The position numbers were made by a program, and so were the translations under genes. The notes below the pieces were generated by a model, which saw nothing but the letters and a program-made list of their open reading frames with translations, had not been told where the DNA came from and ran no database searches. A stretch of 59,749 nt of DNA from assembly GCA_027460585.1 (NCBI GenBank), contig JAPZAP010000039.1, positions 1-59,749 on the forward strand, given 5' to 3'. Positions 8,951 to 17,012 of the stretch are shown piece after piece (the stretch's first letter is position 1; every line of letters begins with the position of its first letter). The DNA is from Candidatus Methanoperedens sp. GTDB taxonomy: Archaea; Halobacteriota; Methanosarcinia; Methanosarcinales; Methanoperedenaceae.

Positions 8951-10444
8951 CTACTCTGGCCTTGTAAGATATATGTAATCTAAACCTTCCTTTGTGAATA
9001 GTTCTGCGATAGGTCCAGAGGTCGTCGAGCGAAACGTTTCCGTATAAGTTGGGTTAGCCCACATTCCATGCTTGAACAAACGCTCAAATATCCTCGCAAA
9101 TCTCTTCTTTATGTCTTCGGAAAACTGCTCCCTATAACACAAACCCTCATCTCCCCCTAAGGCTCTATCCATCTTTTGCTCATATGAATATCTGAGGGCT
9201 TTTACCAGAATGGGACCATATACTTCAAATACCTTGTCATAGAAGTATCTCACAGCAAGTCGATGACTTTCAGAGTCTGGATTTGCATGATTCCATTTAT
9301 CTTTTATTGCAAACCAATACATTAGTCCAAGGAGATGTTTGAGATTCTCTATTTCGGGAGCTCTGAAATTGTTGGGTGAGTCATAAGTTTCTTTAACTGG
9401 TTCGAGGTTTACAAATAGGGATATCAAACGCTCATAGTTGTCCCAGAGCATTGGGTTTTGTCTTGCACCCTTCTTCTTCGTAGTGTCAACAAAATCCTTC
9501 TCGAAGTTGTATTTGCCCTCAATGAATGCACCGCAGTTACTTAGTTCGTCACGAATCGATGCAAGGATAAAATTTCGCCTTTTTGTTTTTCCCTCGCCCT
9601 TTAATATATCTATCTCACTGTATGGAGCATTGCCATGAATTGCCTCCCATTGTTCTACTTTGGCTTTATACTGTTCTGCAAGCTTACCAATAATATGAGA
9701 ACGTTTGTATCTTTGTTGCAGAAATTTGCTATGAGCATCAAATACAGTAGTTTGAAGTGTTGTGATGTCTGGGTCAACGAAGATTATGCATGGAATCGAT
9801 TTCTTGTTATTTCCAACAATCTGCGCCACTGCTTTATGCTGTCCATCGAATATTTTGATCTTGTTTTCTTTGGTGTCTAATCTACCAAGCGATGGAAGAA
9901 GCTGTATAGAACTTCTAAGATGAAATGTGAGTGGAAGAATCTTATCTGCTTCCAGAGGGCGTAGCTGGATGAGGTTATCATTCTCTAAATACTCGATGTA
10001 GATTTCGTCGAAGAAGTATAAATTATCTCTGCCGTATAGTTTCTGATTATATAAAGGAATATGCTTACCATTCAACTCAACTTCGGTATCGCTAATTTTC
10101 TTGAAAGAACACTGTTTAGCGCTTTTACATAGGTCTTTCAAACCCGATATTGTTTTTAGTTTTTTCTTTATCAGTTGTTCTTCTTTGTATTCGAACCAAC
10201 TCTTTGTCCCCTTTCCTCCGTGACAATTTCTTTTTTCTGGATTTGTTGAAGCATGAATCGGAGCAAATTTATCGAGCTCCTCACCACCGGGAATTTCCGA
10301 GGCATGAGCATAAATGTGGTCATATTGGATTTCATGGTTCTCATAACCGTCCAAAGTTAATTCACAAATGTAACAACAGTTCTTATATTTCTCACGAACA
10401 TGTTTCTTTTCTTCGTCGGTCAAAATGCGTCTATCCTTAGACAT
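8951..10444 (-). CDS. HNH nuclease fused to DGQH(R)/DndB-like domain
   Basis: 497 aa. The N-terminal 85 residues have an HNH/McrA-type zinc nuclease pattern: C24-x2-C27, the DH pair D42-H43, and N73-C-H75 followed by GGKGTKSW. Residues about 125-300 contain a beta-rich segment with IFDGQHKAVAQI (D200-G-Q-H203), the signature of DGQHR-domain proteins, which include DndB of phosphorothioate DNA-modification systems. The C-terminal 190 residues are helical and unassigned. AGGTG lies 7 nt before ATG 10444. No dnd or other defence genes are adjacent. It stands alone 236 bp outside the left attachment site of the integrated element. A DNA-modification sensing or restriction role is inference. Confidence 0.6.
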   Translation of the reverse strand: MSKDRRILTDEEKKHVREKYKNCCYICELTLDGYENHEIQYDHIYAHASEIPGGEELDKFAPIHASTNPEKRNCHGGKGTKSWFEYKEEQLIKKKLKTISGLKDLCKSAKQCSFKKISDTEVELNGKHIPLYNQKLYGRDNLYFFDEIYIEYLENDNLIQLRPLEADKILPLTFHLRSSIQLLPSLGRLDTKENKIKIFDGQHKAVAQIVGNNKKSIPCIIFVDPDITTLQTTVFDAHSKFLQQRYKRSHIIGKLAEQYKAKVEQWEAIHGNAPYSEIDILKGEGKTKRRNFILASIRDELSNCGAFIEGKYNFEKDFVDTTKKKGARQNPMLWDNYERLISLFVNLEPVKETYDSPNNFRAPEIENLKHLLGLMYWFAIKDKWNHANPDSESHRLAVRYFYDKVFEVYGPILVKALRYSYEQKMDRALGGDEGLCYREQFSEDIKKRFARIFERLFKHGMWANPTYTETFRSTTSGPIAELFTKEGLDYIYLTRPE

Positions 10445-10679
10445 TGTTCACACCTATCAACCTCTTATTAAAACCTTGGTATATATTATATCTGTTTTCT
10501 CCGTCTACGGGGGGTTTGCTGAAATCAAAATTTCACCTTTGTGAAATACCGTTTTCACCATTTTTGCGCGATAATGTAAAAGGTCACTCCCGTAAGAAGA
10601 AGGAACTAAATCGAAAGCTGACAAAAAACAATTGTATTCCCGATTGGCATGAAAGAGAAAAAAAACACTTATTATTTTT

Positions 10680-10699
10680 ATGCGGGGGAAGGGATTTGA
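10680..10699. repeat. attL: copy of the 3' end of tRNA-Leu
   Basis: ATGCGGGGGAAGGGATTTGA is identical to 43946-43965, which is the 3' end (acceptor, T-stem and part of the T-loop) of tRNA-Leu(TAA) plus one flanking base. The flanking sequence on both sides differs. It marks the distal end of the integrated element. No tRNA gene is complete here. The gap 10445-10680 otherwise holds only the promoter region of the HNH gene. Confidence 0.85.
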
Positions 10700-10784
10700 T
10701 ATACAAGTTCAATTCGCTTTTTTAGAGGGCAAATCGCCCGCTATCACTTTTGCCCCAGAGGGCTAAAAGAGGTATTTCTAAGTA

Positions 10785-10958
10785 ATGAGAGATAAACTTA
10801 TCGCCATGCACCTAAGCGAACATTATCATGTTATCCTGCCCATACAGGCCAAAATCGACTTTAATCTCTTCGATGAGGTCGTAGGCAAGGGATTCGGTGA
10901 GCTAGCACTTGTGGGTGAGACGTTCTATAAGGTTTTGTCTGCAAATAGGACGGCATGA
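10785..10958 (+). CDS. Small hypothetical protein, 57 aa
   Basis: Starts MRDKLIAMHLSEHYHVILP and ends VLSANRTA. AGAGGT lies 11 nt before the ATG, a slightly long spacing. It overlaps a minus-strand frame (10902-11153), and at most one of the two is likely real over the overlap. No family recognised. First possible gene inside the left end of the integrated element. Confidence 0.25.
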   Translation: MRDKLIAMHLSEHYHVILPIQAKIDFNLFDEVVGKGFGELALVGETFYKVLSANRTA

Positions 10959-11153
10959 AAGCTTCTGATACATGCTTTGTTTGATCCTATCGAATTTGTC
11001 TCTCTTAGTCCATACGTTTCTTATTCCACACTGGACTTCAGGGCAATTTATCTTTATTCCGCTTGGGAATTCGAATGTCTTTCCTTTAATTTCGGCCCTG
11101 ATTTCGATTAATAAGTCTTTACTGCAAGCGGGGCAAGCTGTACTTTCGATCAT
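10902..11153 (-). CDS. Possible small zinc-binding protein, 83 aa
   Basis: Begins MIESTACPACSKDLLIEI and contains CPAC and a later CPEVQC, a four-cysteine arrangement that could bind zinc. The upstream end lies 11 bp from the IS21 left terminus, so the promoter may have been removed by the insertion. Not recognised beyond the cysteine pattern. Confidence 0.3.
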   Translation of the reverse strand: MIESTACPACSKDLLIEIRAEIKGKTFEFPSGIKINCPEVQCGIRNVWTKRDKFDRIKQSMYQKLSCRPICRQNLIERLTHKC

Positions 11154-11252
11154 CTATTCAGCCTGTCATCAGCGGTCTAGATTTCCCCGTTTTCTCCGGG
11201 TTAAAAATCCCCAGTTGACAATCTTGGGCTAAAAATCCCAGGATTGGAGACA

Positions 11253-12491
11253 ATGATCGAAACGGAGGAATGGTTTATGATAAGAGATCTGCATGCGCAG
11301 GGTTTGAACATCACCGAAATATCCAATAGAACAGGCTTTGATCGGAAGACCGTACGAAAATATTTGAAATTAAGAACAATACCCGAACCAAAGAAAAGAG
11401 CAAAAAGAGATAGCAAGCTCGATAATTACAAAGATTACATCATCAAGAAGCTTCACGAAGGACCTTTCACAGCAGGACGACTATTTCGAGAAATACAGGA
11501 AATGGGTTTTACTGGAAAAATCACAATAGTCAGTGATTTTGTGACAAAAGTAAGACCAGAACGGGGAGTACCTGCCACACTCAGATACGAGACAAAACCG
11601 GGGATACAGGCACAGGTTGATTGGTCAGAATTTGGAAAAGTAGGGGTAGATGGTAAAATCCAAAAACAATACTGCTTCAACATGATCCTTGGTTATTCAA
11701 GGATGAGATATATCGAATTTACGCTAAGTATTGACGTATATTCCCTGATCAAGTGCCATATGAATGCCTTTCGTTACTTTGGTGGATACACAAAAGAAAT
11801 ACTCTACGATAACATGAAACAAGTAGTGATAACCAGAGCCTTAAAATCCACCGATTCAGAGTGGAACACAAAATTTGAGGACTTCTTCAAACAATATGGA
11901 TTCATTCCTCGCTTATGCCGCCCATATCGACCCCAAACAAAAGGGAAGATCGAAAATACAGTTGGATATGTTAGAAGAGATTTCTTTCTCGGTGGGAGCT
12001 TTAACTCAGTTTCAGATATAAATGTCCAGGCAATCTCATGGCTAAAGAGAGTAAATTCAAGTATGCATGGAACAACCCATGAAATTCCCCTTGAGCGACT
12101 TAAATCAGAAGGACTAAAACCAATAGATGGAGTCCCCGAATATCATGTTATCCGTGAAGAAACAAGAACGATATCAAGGGATTGTTTTATTTCATACATC
12201 GGGAACCAATATTCCGTTCCATATCGATTTGCAGGCAGAGAGGCTACACTTACAATATCCAATGGCAAATTTAGCGTTATTGTGGGTGGAGAAGCTATCT
12301 GTGAACATGAAATACTTTCAGGAAGCGGCAGGGTATCAAGGGTCAAAGAACATTTTAAAGGATTGATGAGTGAAATCCTGAAGGAAAATAAAGCTACTAT
12401 GATGAAACAAGGGCAATCGATACTGAAATTCGAGAGCATTGAAGTGGAAAAACGTTCTCTTTCGGTTTATGAGGCTTTAAGTGAGGAATGA
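11253..12491 (+). CDS. istA: IS21-family transposase IstA
   Basis: 412 aa from ATG 11253 (a TTG 9 nt upstream is an alternative). N-terminal HTH (ITEISNRTGFDRKTVRKYL), then an RNase H-like DDE catalytic core: first Asp in QAQVDWSEFG, second Asp in LYDNMK, Glu in RPQTKGKIENTVGYVRRDF. The C-terminal part is the small beta domain usual for IstA (YSVPYRFAGREATL). It cuts and joins the IS ends with the help of IstB. The 3' end runs into the istB ribosome site, so the two genes are translationally linked. Confidence 0.95.
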   Translation: MIETEEWFMIRDLHAQGLNITEISNRTGFDRKTVRKYLKLRTIPEPKKRAKRDSKLDNYKDYIIKKLHEGPFTAGRLFREIQEMGFTGKITIVSDFVTKVRPERGVPATLRYETKPGIQAQVDWSEFGKVGVDGKIQKQYCFNMILGYSRMRYIEFTLSIDVYSLIKCHMNAFRYFGGYTKEILYDNMKQVVITRALKSTDSEWNTKFEDFFKQYGFIPRLCRPYRPQTKGKIENTVGYVRRDFFLGGSFNSVSDINVQAISWLKRVNSSMHGTTHEIPLERLKSEGLKPIDGVPEYHVIREETRTISRDCFISYIGNQYSVPYRFAGREATLTISNGKFSVIVGGEAICEHEILSGSGRVSRVKEHFKGLMSEILKENKATMMKQGQSILKFESIEVEKRSLSVYEALSEE

Positions 12492-12495
12492 TTCC

Positions 12496-13263
12496 ATGAG
12501 TAATCTTGCTTACGAAAGGCTTCATGCAAACCTTGTTAAATTGAAACTGAACACTATCGGCACTATTCTAGACAATTATCTTGAAATAGCTGCAAAGGAC
12601 GGGAAAACTACAATGGAAGTCCTTGATTATTTGATGGATCAGGAAAAACATGCAAAAGATGCCTCATCACAGGAAAAGAGAATGAAACTTGCTGGTTTTC
12701 CTGTGAAAAAGAGGCTTGAGGATTTTGATTTTGAATTTCAACCTTCGATTGATAAAGCGGTTATCTCCGACCTTGCTTTGTTAAGATTCATATATAACGC
12801 TGAAAATGTGGTCTTTCTTGGCCCTCCTGGAGTTGGCAAATCCCACCTGGCAGTTGCTATTGGTATTGAAGCGGTTCAAGCTGGTCTTTCAGTTTATTTT
12901 GCCAATGCAGGGATCCTCATTGAAAGATTGAAGAAAGCAAACAGCGAAGAGGTGCTTGAAGATAAGATCAAAACTCTGGCAAAATTCAAATTGCTGATAA
13001 TCGATGAGATGGGTTATTTGCCTTTTGATAGTGAAGGTGCCAATTGCTTTTTTCAACTTGTGTCTAAACGATATGAGAAGACGTCAACCATTTTTACATC
13101 GAATAAATCCTATGGCGACTGGGGCGAGATATTCCATGACCAAGTTATTGCCGCAGCTATGCTGGACAGGATTTTGCACCATTGCACCACGATCAATATC
13201 AAAGGAGAAAGCTACCGACTTAAAGATCGAAAGAAACATGGGTTGACAATTCCACGAAAATGA
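12496..13263 (+). CDS. istB: IS21-family helper ATPase IstB
   Basis: 255 aa from ATG 12496 (GAGG 8-11 nt upstream; an in-frame GTG at 12481 overlapping istA is less likely). AAA+ ATPase of the DnaC/IstB family with Walker A GPPGVGKSH, Walker B LLIIDEMGYLPF and a sensor-1 segment TSNKSYGDWGEIF. It regulates IstA target choice. Full length. Confidence 0.95.
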   Translation: MSNLAYERLHANLVKLKLNTIGTILDNYLEIAAKDGKTTMEVLDYLMDQEKHAKDASSQEKRMKLAGFPVKKRLEDFDFEFQPSIDKAVISDLALLRFIYNAENVVFLGPPGVGKSHLAVAIGIEAVQAGLSVYFANAGILIERLKKANSEEVLEDKIKTLAKFKLLIIDEMGYLPFDSEGANCFFQLVSKRYEKTSTIFTSNKSYGDWGEIFHDQVIAAAMLDRILHHCTTINIKGESYRLKDRKKHGLTIPRK

Positions 13264-13390
13264 GGTTACTTCTTATTAGAAAATTTGAAAGTCGAGAGGA
13301 AACTTTATAATGCGGTGGGGAAATTTAAACCGGAGAAAGTGGGGAATTTTACGCCGGAGATGACACCTTGCAATCTCATCTAATTTATCC

Positions 13391-13552
13391 TCATTTTTTG
13401 CCTTTTTTTTGGCTCTTAATATGCCGAAAATGCTGTTGAACATAGGCTTTATATCTTGATTTCTCCGTTAAATCTTCGTTATATGTCAGATACTTGTCCG
13501 TTGAGGCTCCGTTTGGTGTCCGTTGGGCTTCTGTTGGAGCATGCCAATGAAC
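13391..13552 (-). pseudogene. Open reading remnant next to IS21
   Basis: A 53-codon open segment without a start codon, ending in a lysine-rich tail (TDKYLTYNEDLTEKSRYKA ... KGKK), running towards the IS21 right end. The upstream limit is an in-frame TAG. It may be a gene fragment left by rearrangement beside the IS. No family recognised. The rest of 13366-13788 is AT-rich and I see nothing else in it. Confidence 0.2.
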
Positions 13553-13788
13553 CTATGCAACTAAAAAGCATCTTCAAAAAAGATTAAATATAGAGATAAT
13601 TTCATCATTGAATAGTAAAAACAGCATGCATAGCGAATTGAACAAAATAAACCAACTCTATTAGCTGTAGCATCCACTAATATATATTGCCGAATCGTAT
13701 ACCCAAAATTTTAAGTTAAACAAACCCATCATTGACCTATGAAAATTATAATGACTGGCGGCGGGATAAGAAAGAATTTCTCTAGCAC

Positions 13789-14133
13789 TTATATCCGATA
13801 TAGACACGCACCAGTATCTAACAAAAAATATACACTTATTTCTTTCGGAAAATGTAATTTTAGATCCTTAACTCCGCAATTTTTTAGGGAATATATCCAT
13901 TCAAGTTCTCCCATATGTATTTGAATATTTTCATTCGAGAAGAGCAATAAGGGGGTCTTTTGCACTATGGAGCCGTAAGCAAGCCAAGAATCATACGGAC
14001 AGCCACCCTTACAGATTTCGAAGAACTCACAACTTGAGCATTGATTTGCTATTGCATCCGTGGGAAACCTTTAATACATTTCATATTCATCAATTCGCCA
14101 TTTTGGGCTTTCATGGTTTCTCAAGTCAGCGAA
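13789..14133 (-). pseudogene. C-terminal SPASM fragment of a radical SAM protein
   Basis: An in-frame segment without a start, interrupted by one TAA (14071-14073), reads FADLRNHESPKWRIDEYEMY, stop, RFPTDAIANQCSSCEFFEIC, then KGGCPYDSWLAYGS and on to TAA at 13789. The Cys pattern C-x2-C-x5-C-x3-C followed by P-Y is the SPASM iron-sulfur signature of peptide-maturing radical SAM enzymes. Only the end of the protein is present; the radical SAM domain is missing. It lies just downstream of an intact radical SAM/SPASM gene on the same strand, so the locus probably once held two maturases. Confidence 0.65.
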
Positions 14134-14140
14134 CTACAAC

Positions 14141-15520
14141 TTATTGATTTCTTTGCTTTGTGTAGAATTTAGAGGTTTGATAGATGGCTTCTTTAACCAG
14201 TTTATAAATTGCAATTTTCTTATTCGCAGAACATTTTGGCGAATCAGCAACAATTCCTTCCTTTTTTAAAACATCTTTCAAGTCATAATCTAAATGAGCG
14301 GGGCAGTCTCCAGCACAAATAAATCTTAAAAAACAACTGTTACAGTAAATAAACGAATCAACGGAGATTTCCTGCAAATATTTTAATTTTTCCATATCGA
14401 ATACAAAATTATGATTCTTTTCATCAAATGATCCATAAATAAAATATTTAGCTTTAGATTGCAATTTATCAAATATCTCATTACACGATGTCACAAGCCC
14501 TTGAGTAGTTACAATAAAATTTAATAATGGCCCAACAGCTCTGCAAAAATGATTGCTTAGTTCATTAGTTCGGCAGCCGGAATACATCAGATTTATTTTA
14601 TGTTTCTCTGCAATTTTTTCTGCCTTTATATATTCTTCAGTAAATTTATAATAGAACTGATCTTTAAGAGAAATACTATCCATTCTTCCGCCTTCGACTA
14701 CTGGCTCAAAATGTATCTGGTTAACGTTAAAATTCTTAGCTATGAATTTAGTTGAATCAGACATTGAAAAAACACTGTCTGGAAGAACTGTTGCTCTAAT
14801 TCCATATGACATATTATTTCTGTCAAAGTATTTTAGAGTTCTATAGACAGAATCAAATGATTCTCCCTTATCCTTCAAGCACCTTTGTTGATTTTGTATA
14901 CTTGGTAAACCATCGAAAGATGCACATACATATCCAAAATTCCGAACGATAAATTCTCTTTGCATATCGTTTAGAACACAATTTGTCATCATAGAGAAAT
15001 TTATTTTGAGATTATTTTCAATGGCAACTTTTTTTGCATAATTAATGATATTTGTTAATAAAGTCCAACTAGCTGTTGGTTCTCCCTGTCCGTGAAAGCG
15101 AATTGTTATTTCGCTCTCTTGCTTTTTTTGTGCATTTTCTATAATATAGTTAATTGCTGCTTTGGCAATTTCTATTGGCATGTCTAGTTGTTTTTCACCA
15201 GCTCTTGCATAACAATAAACACAAGACAACGAACAACGAGTGGTAAGTGATAAAGTTACAGAAGTTGGGGAAAAGTCATATTCATTTAAATTCGATGAAA
15301 ATGGTTCGAATTGTCCAAATAAATTTAATTTCTTCAATAAACTTAAAAATGGAGAATAAATTATGTCGTCACTGCTTATTTGACCAGATTTTATTTTGTC
15401 TGCTTCATTTCTTCTTTTTTCATCAATAATAAATATAAGCCCTTTTTGTGGTATGTAAAAAATGAAACTATCATCAAAAGGGATGGTAAAAACTTCATAT
15501 CGGAATGAAATTTTGCTCAT
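14141..15520 (-). CDS. Radical SAM/SPASM peptide maturase-like protein
   Basis: 459 aa. N-terminal segment of about 85 aa (possible peptide-binding region), then the radical SAM core with C96-x3-C100-x2-C103 (TTRCSLSCVYCY) and the glycine-rich HGQGEP motif. The C-terminus has SPASM-type cysteines (YCNSCFLRFICAGDCPAHL, later PKCSANKK) for auxiliary 4Fe-4S clusters. Such enzymes install carbon-sulfur, carbon-carbon or other crosslinks in ribosomal peptides, or mature sulfatases. No sulfatase is present; a short precursor-like gene lies 150 bp upstream on the same strand. ATG 15520 has no clear ribosome site. Its AT-rich codon use differs from the flanking chromosomal genes. Confidence 0.85.
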   Translation of the reverse strand: MSKISFRYEVFTIPFDDSFIFYIPQKGLIFIIDEKRRNEADKIKSGQISSDDIIYSPFLSLLKKLNLFGQFEPFSSNLNEYDFSPTSVTLSLTTRCSLSCVYCYARAGEKQLDMPIEIAKAAINYIIENAQKKQESEITIRFHGQGEPTASWTLLTNIINYAKKVAIENNLKINFSMMTNCVLNDMQREFIVRNFGYVCASFDGLPSIQNQQRCLKDKGESFDSVYRTLKYFDRNNMSYGIRATVLPDSVFSMSDSTKFIAKNFNVNQIHFEPVVEGGRMDSISLKDQFYYKFTEEYIKAEKIAEKHKINLMYSGCRTNELSNHFCRAVGPLLNFIVTTQGLVTSCNEIFDKLQSKAKYFIYGSFDEKNHNFVFDMEKLKYLQEISVDSFIYCNSCFLRFICAGDCPAHLDYDLKDVLKKEGIVADSPKCSANKKIAIYKLVKEAIYQTSKFYTKQRNQ

Positions 15521-15597
15521 ATATTTGTCAATAGTAAGGCATACATCCCTTGATTGTGATTAAATATTAATGTAGCAAGTCAAGCCAAAACTCAACC

Positions 15598-15669
15598 CTA
15601 ATCCCCACCACAGGCAGAAGTCCTTGAATTAATAACTATTTGACCCGCATGCAGCAAACATACAGGAAA
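15598..15669 (-). pseudogene. Second, start-less copy of the precursor C-terminus
   Basis: Directly after the stop of the 41-aa precursor-like gene and in the same frame, the sequence reads FPVC-LLHAGQIVINSRTSACGGD-stop. It matches LLYAGQIIINSRS of the first copy but ends in a different cysteine-containing tail. It has no start codon of its own. It could be read only by stop readthrough or reinitiation, or it is a relic of a lost second precursor. Confidence 0.5.
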
Positions 15670-15734
15670 TTAATTCTCCCATGGACATGGAAAAGACCTT
15701 GAATTAATAATTATTTGACCTGCATACAGCAAAC
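15622..15734. repeat. In-frame 75-bp tandem duplication
   Basis: A 38-bp block at 15622-15659 recurs at 15697-15734 with three mismatches. The period is 75 bp (25 codons), so the reading frame is preserved. The block encodes the LL-AGQI-INSR part of the putative precursor peptide. Confidence 0.85.
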
Positions 15735-15795
15735 CTTCAATAGTTTTCAGTTGTGGCAATACTAATTTTTCAACTTCTGTATTATTTTCTTGCAT
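15670..15795 (-). CDS. Candidate RiPP precursor peptide, 41 aa
   Basis: Starts MQENNTEVEKLVLPQLKTIE, continues GLLYAGQIIINSRSFPCPWE and ends in N. The ribosome site GAGGTG lies 5 nt before the ATG. It is a short acidic leader-like part, a hydrophobic stretch, and a tail SFPCPWEN with one Cys, two Pro and a Trp. It is encoded on the same strand upstream of a radical SAM/SPASM gene, the usual place for its substrate. The part from GLLYAG to INSR recurs in frame directly downstream with a different tail (TSACGGD), which suggests a conserved recognition segment and a variable core. I know no family with this sequence; the role is inference. Confidence 0.55.
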   Translation of the reverse strand: MQENNTEVEKLVLPQLKTIEGLLYAGQIIINSRSFPCPWEN

Positions 15796-16159
15796 TATAT
15801 CACCTCTTTTTCCCAATAAACTCTATTAACACCTTTGAGCCCACAAATGTTTTACGCGCATGGGGTTCTTTTTTTATTGGTGCTTTATTACATTACTCCA
15901 ACCTATTAAACTTTACCATATATATTCGTATTCGTTGGTCATCGGTTAGCGCGACAAGTAAGCTATATCATGAATTGCCATTGTGCTACCCCTTCCATTT
16001 GGGGTAATCTTACCGGGAGTCCACTGGTAGTATATCCACATCTATATTCTTAGACCGTTTGTGCATGGGAGGGATGTTACTCGCTTTGCCATATTGATTT
16101 CGGAGGTACTGTTATCGACCAAAAGATTTATATTAGATCCAGTACAAAGACATAATTAA
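15796..16159. other. Divergent intergenic region, no gene seen
   Basis: About 360 bp between the minus-strand peptide/maturase pair and the plus-strand surface-protein operon. It has several short AT tracts but no open frame with a ribosome site. It presumably carries the promoter of the peptide gene. Confidence 0.4.
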
Positions 16160-16217
16160 TTGTACACAAACAAAATTTGGTTTATAATATAAAAACTAAA
16201 TATAATCTTGTACACAA
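16160..16217 (+). promoter_or_regulatory. Promoter with two TTGTACACAA boxes
   Basis: The 10-bp sequence TTGTACACAA (half sites TTGT and ACAA around AC) occurs at 16160-16169 and again at 16208-16217, 48 bp apart, on either side of a TATA-like TTATAATATA (about 16181-16191). This precedes the first gene of the surface operon, whose ATG is at 16231 behind GGGAGGA. Two identical boxes around a TATA suggest a repressor or activator site. Confidence 0.45.
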
Positions 16218-16230
16218 TGGGAGGAAGAAT

Positions 16231-17004
16231 ATGAAAACAAATTTGAATATGCCAGCACTTTTGTGCGCAGTAGGCATCTGGGTATTGGTATTAACATTAC
16301 CTGCTATAGCTGAACAGAATGCTGCAAATGCCACAAATGAAACAAATGCGACTGTAACACCCACCGTAACACCAAACATAACAATTACACCGATAGCGAC
16401 ACAAACAATTTCGCCGACGCCTACTACAATTATAGAAAAAAAATTCAGAGTGGGTCCAGTCGTTAGCCTGAGGCCAGTTAACGATATAATCACAGAAAAG
16501 GAAGCTGGACAAGTGGAACTGCAAATGACAAATCCGTCACTTAATGATGTCACTCTTCATGTAGATGCTTGGGTTTCTGTTCCAAGCGGAGTCCATATAT
16601 ATGGGCAAGGTTTTGGAGCAGCAGCATCAGCAGGAACAGCATACGGAACGTTCGATGTGCTACCCGGACAAATGGTAACAATACAAATAAATATTGTTCC
16701 TGAAAAAAGAGGAAATTTTTTTGCAAGTTTTACTGGGTTGTATTATCCCGATGACGACAAAGATAAGAACCAACCGATATCATTAACGCATCCATTTACA
16801 GTAAATGGAATACCTTCAATACCAACACCAATACCAACATCAACTCCAATACAATCACCACAAGAAGATGGGTTTACTGGATGGGTAAAGAGCCATTCTA
16901 CTGAAGTGTCTGTTAGTGTTTTCGTAGTGCTTGTTGGGATCGGAGTGATGTTTGCCCTTGGACGCAAACCTCCGAAGTCGGAAGTAAACATTGAACAGCG
17001 GTGA
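16231..17004 (+). CDS. Secreted membrane-anchored protein with Thr/Pro-rich linker
   Basis: 257 aa from ATG 16231 (GGGAGGA 6 nt upstream; an earlier GTG gives an implausible N-terminus). Signal peptide MKTNLNMPALLCAVGIWVLV up to AIAEQ, then a Thr/Pro-rich stretch (about residues 35-65), a beta-rich extracellular domain of about 130 aa (VSLRPVNDI, GQVELQMTNPS, VTLHVDAWVSVPSGVHIYG), a second Pro/Thr linker, and a C-terminal transmembrane helix (VSVSVFVVLVGIGVMFALG) with a short basic tail. The domain resembles generic archaeal surface immunoglobulin-like folds; no specific family recognised. First gene of a five-gene plus-strand operon. Confidence 0.7.
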   Translation: MKTNLNMPALLCAVGIWVLVLTLPAIAEQNAANATNETNATVTPTVTPNITITPIATQTISPTPTTIIEKKFRVGPVVSLRPVNDIITEKEAGQVELQMTNPSLNDVTLHVDAWVSVPSGVHIYGQGFGAAASAGTAYGTFDVLPGQMVTIQINIVPEKRGNFFASFTGLYYPDDDKDKNQPISLTHPFTVNGIPSIPTPIPTSTPIQSPQEDGFTGWVKSHSTEVSVSVFVVLVGIGVMFALGRKPPKSEVNIEQR

Positions 17005-17012
17005 AAAGCAAA

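Larger units (their letters stand above)
11164..13365 (+). mobile_element. IS21-family insertion sequence
   Basis: 2.2-kb element with istA and istB in tandem. The ends are long imperfect inverted repeats starting TGTCATC (11164) and ending GATGACA (13365). The blocks TTCCCC, TTTCTCCGG, TTAAA and TCCCCA recur at matching distances over about 55 bp, the multiple-site ends typical of IS21. Immediately flanking bases (CAGCC left, CCTTG right) do not form an obvious 4-8 bp target duplication. Both genes are intact, so the element may still be active. Confidence 0.92.

Noticed and set aside
10444-10725. Plus-strand 93-codon frame before attL
   Set aside because: It overlaps the promoter of the HNH gene and attL, with no ribosome site and no protein-like pattern.
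13739-13924. Plus-strand frame starting MKIIMTGGGIRKNF
   Set aside because: The first residues look like a nucleotide-sugar enzyme, but the rest is unrelated and it lies antisense to the SPASM fragment.
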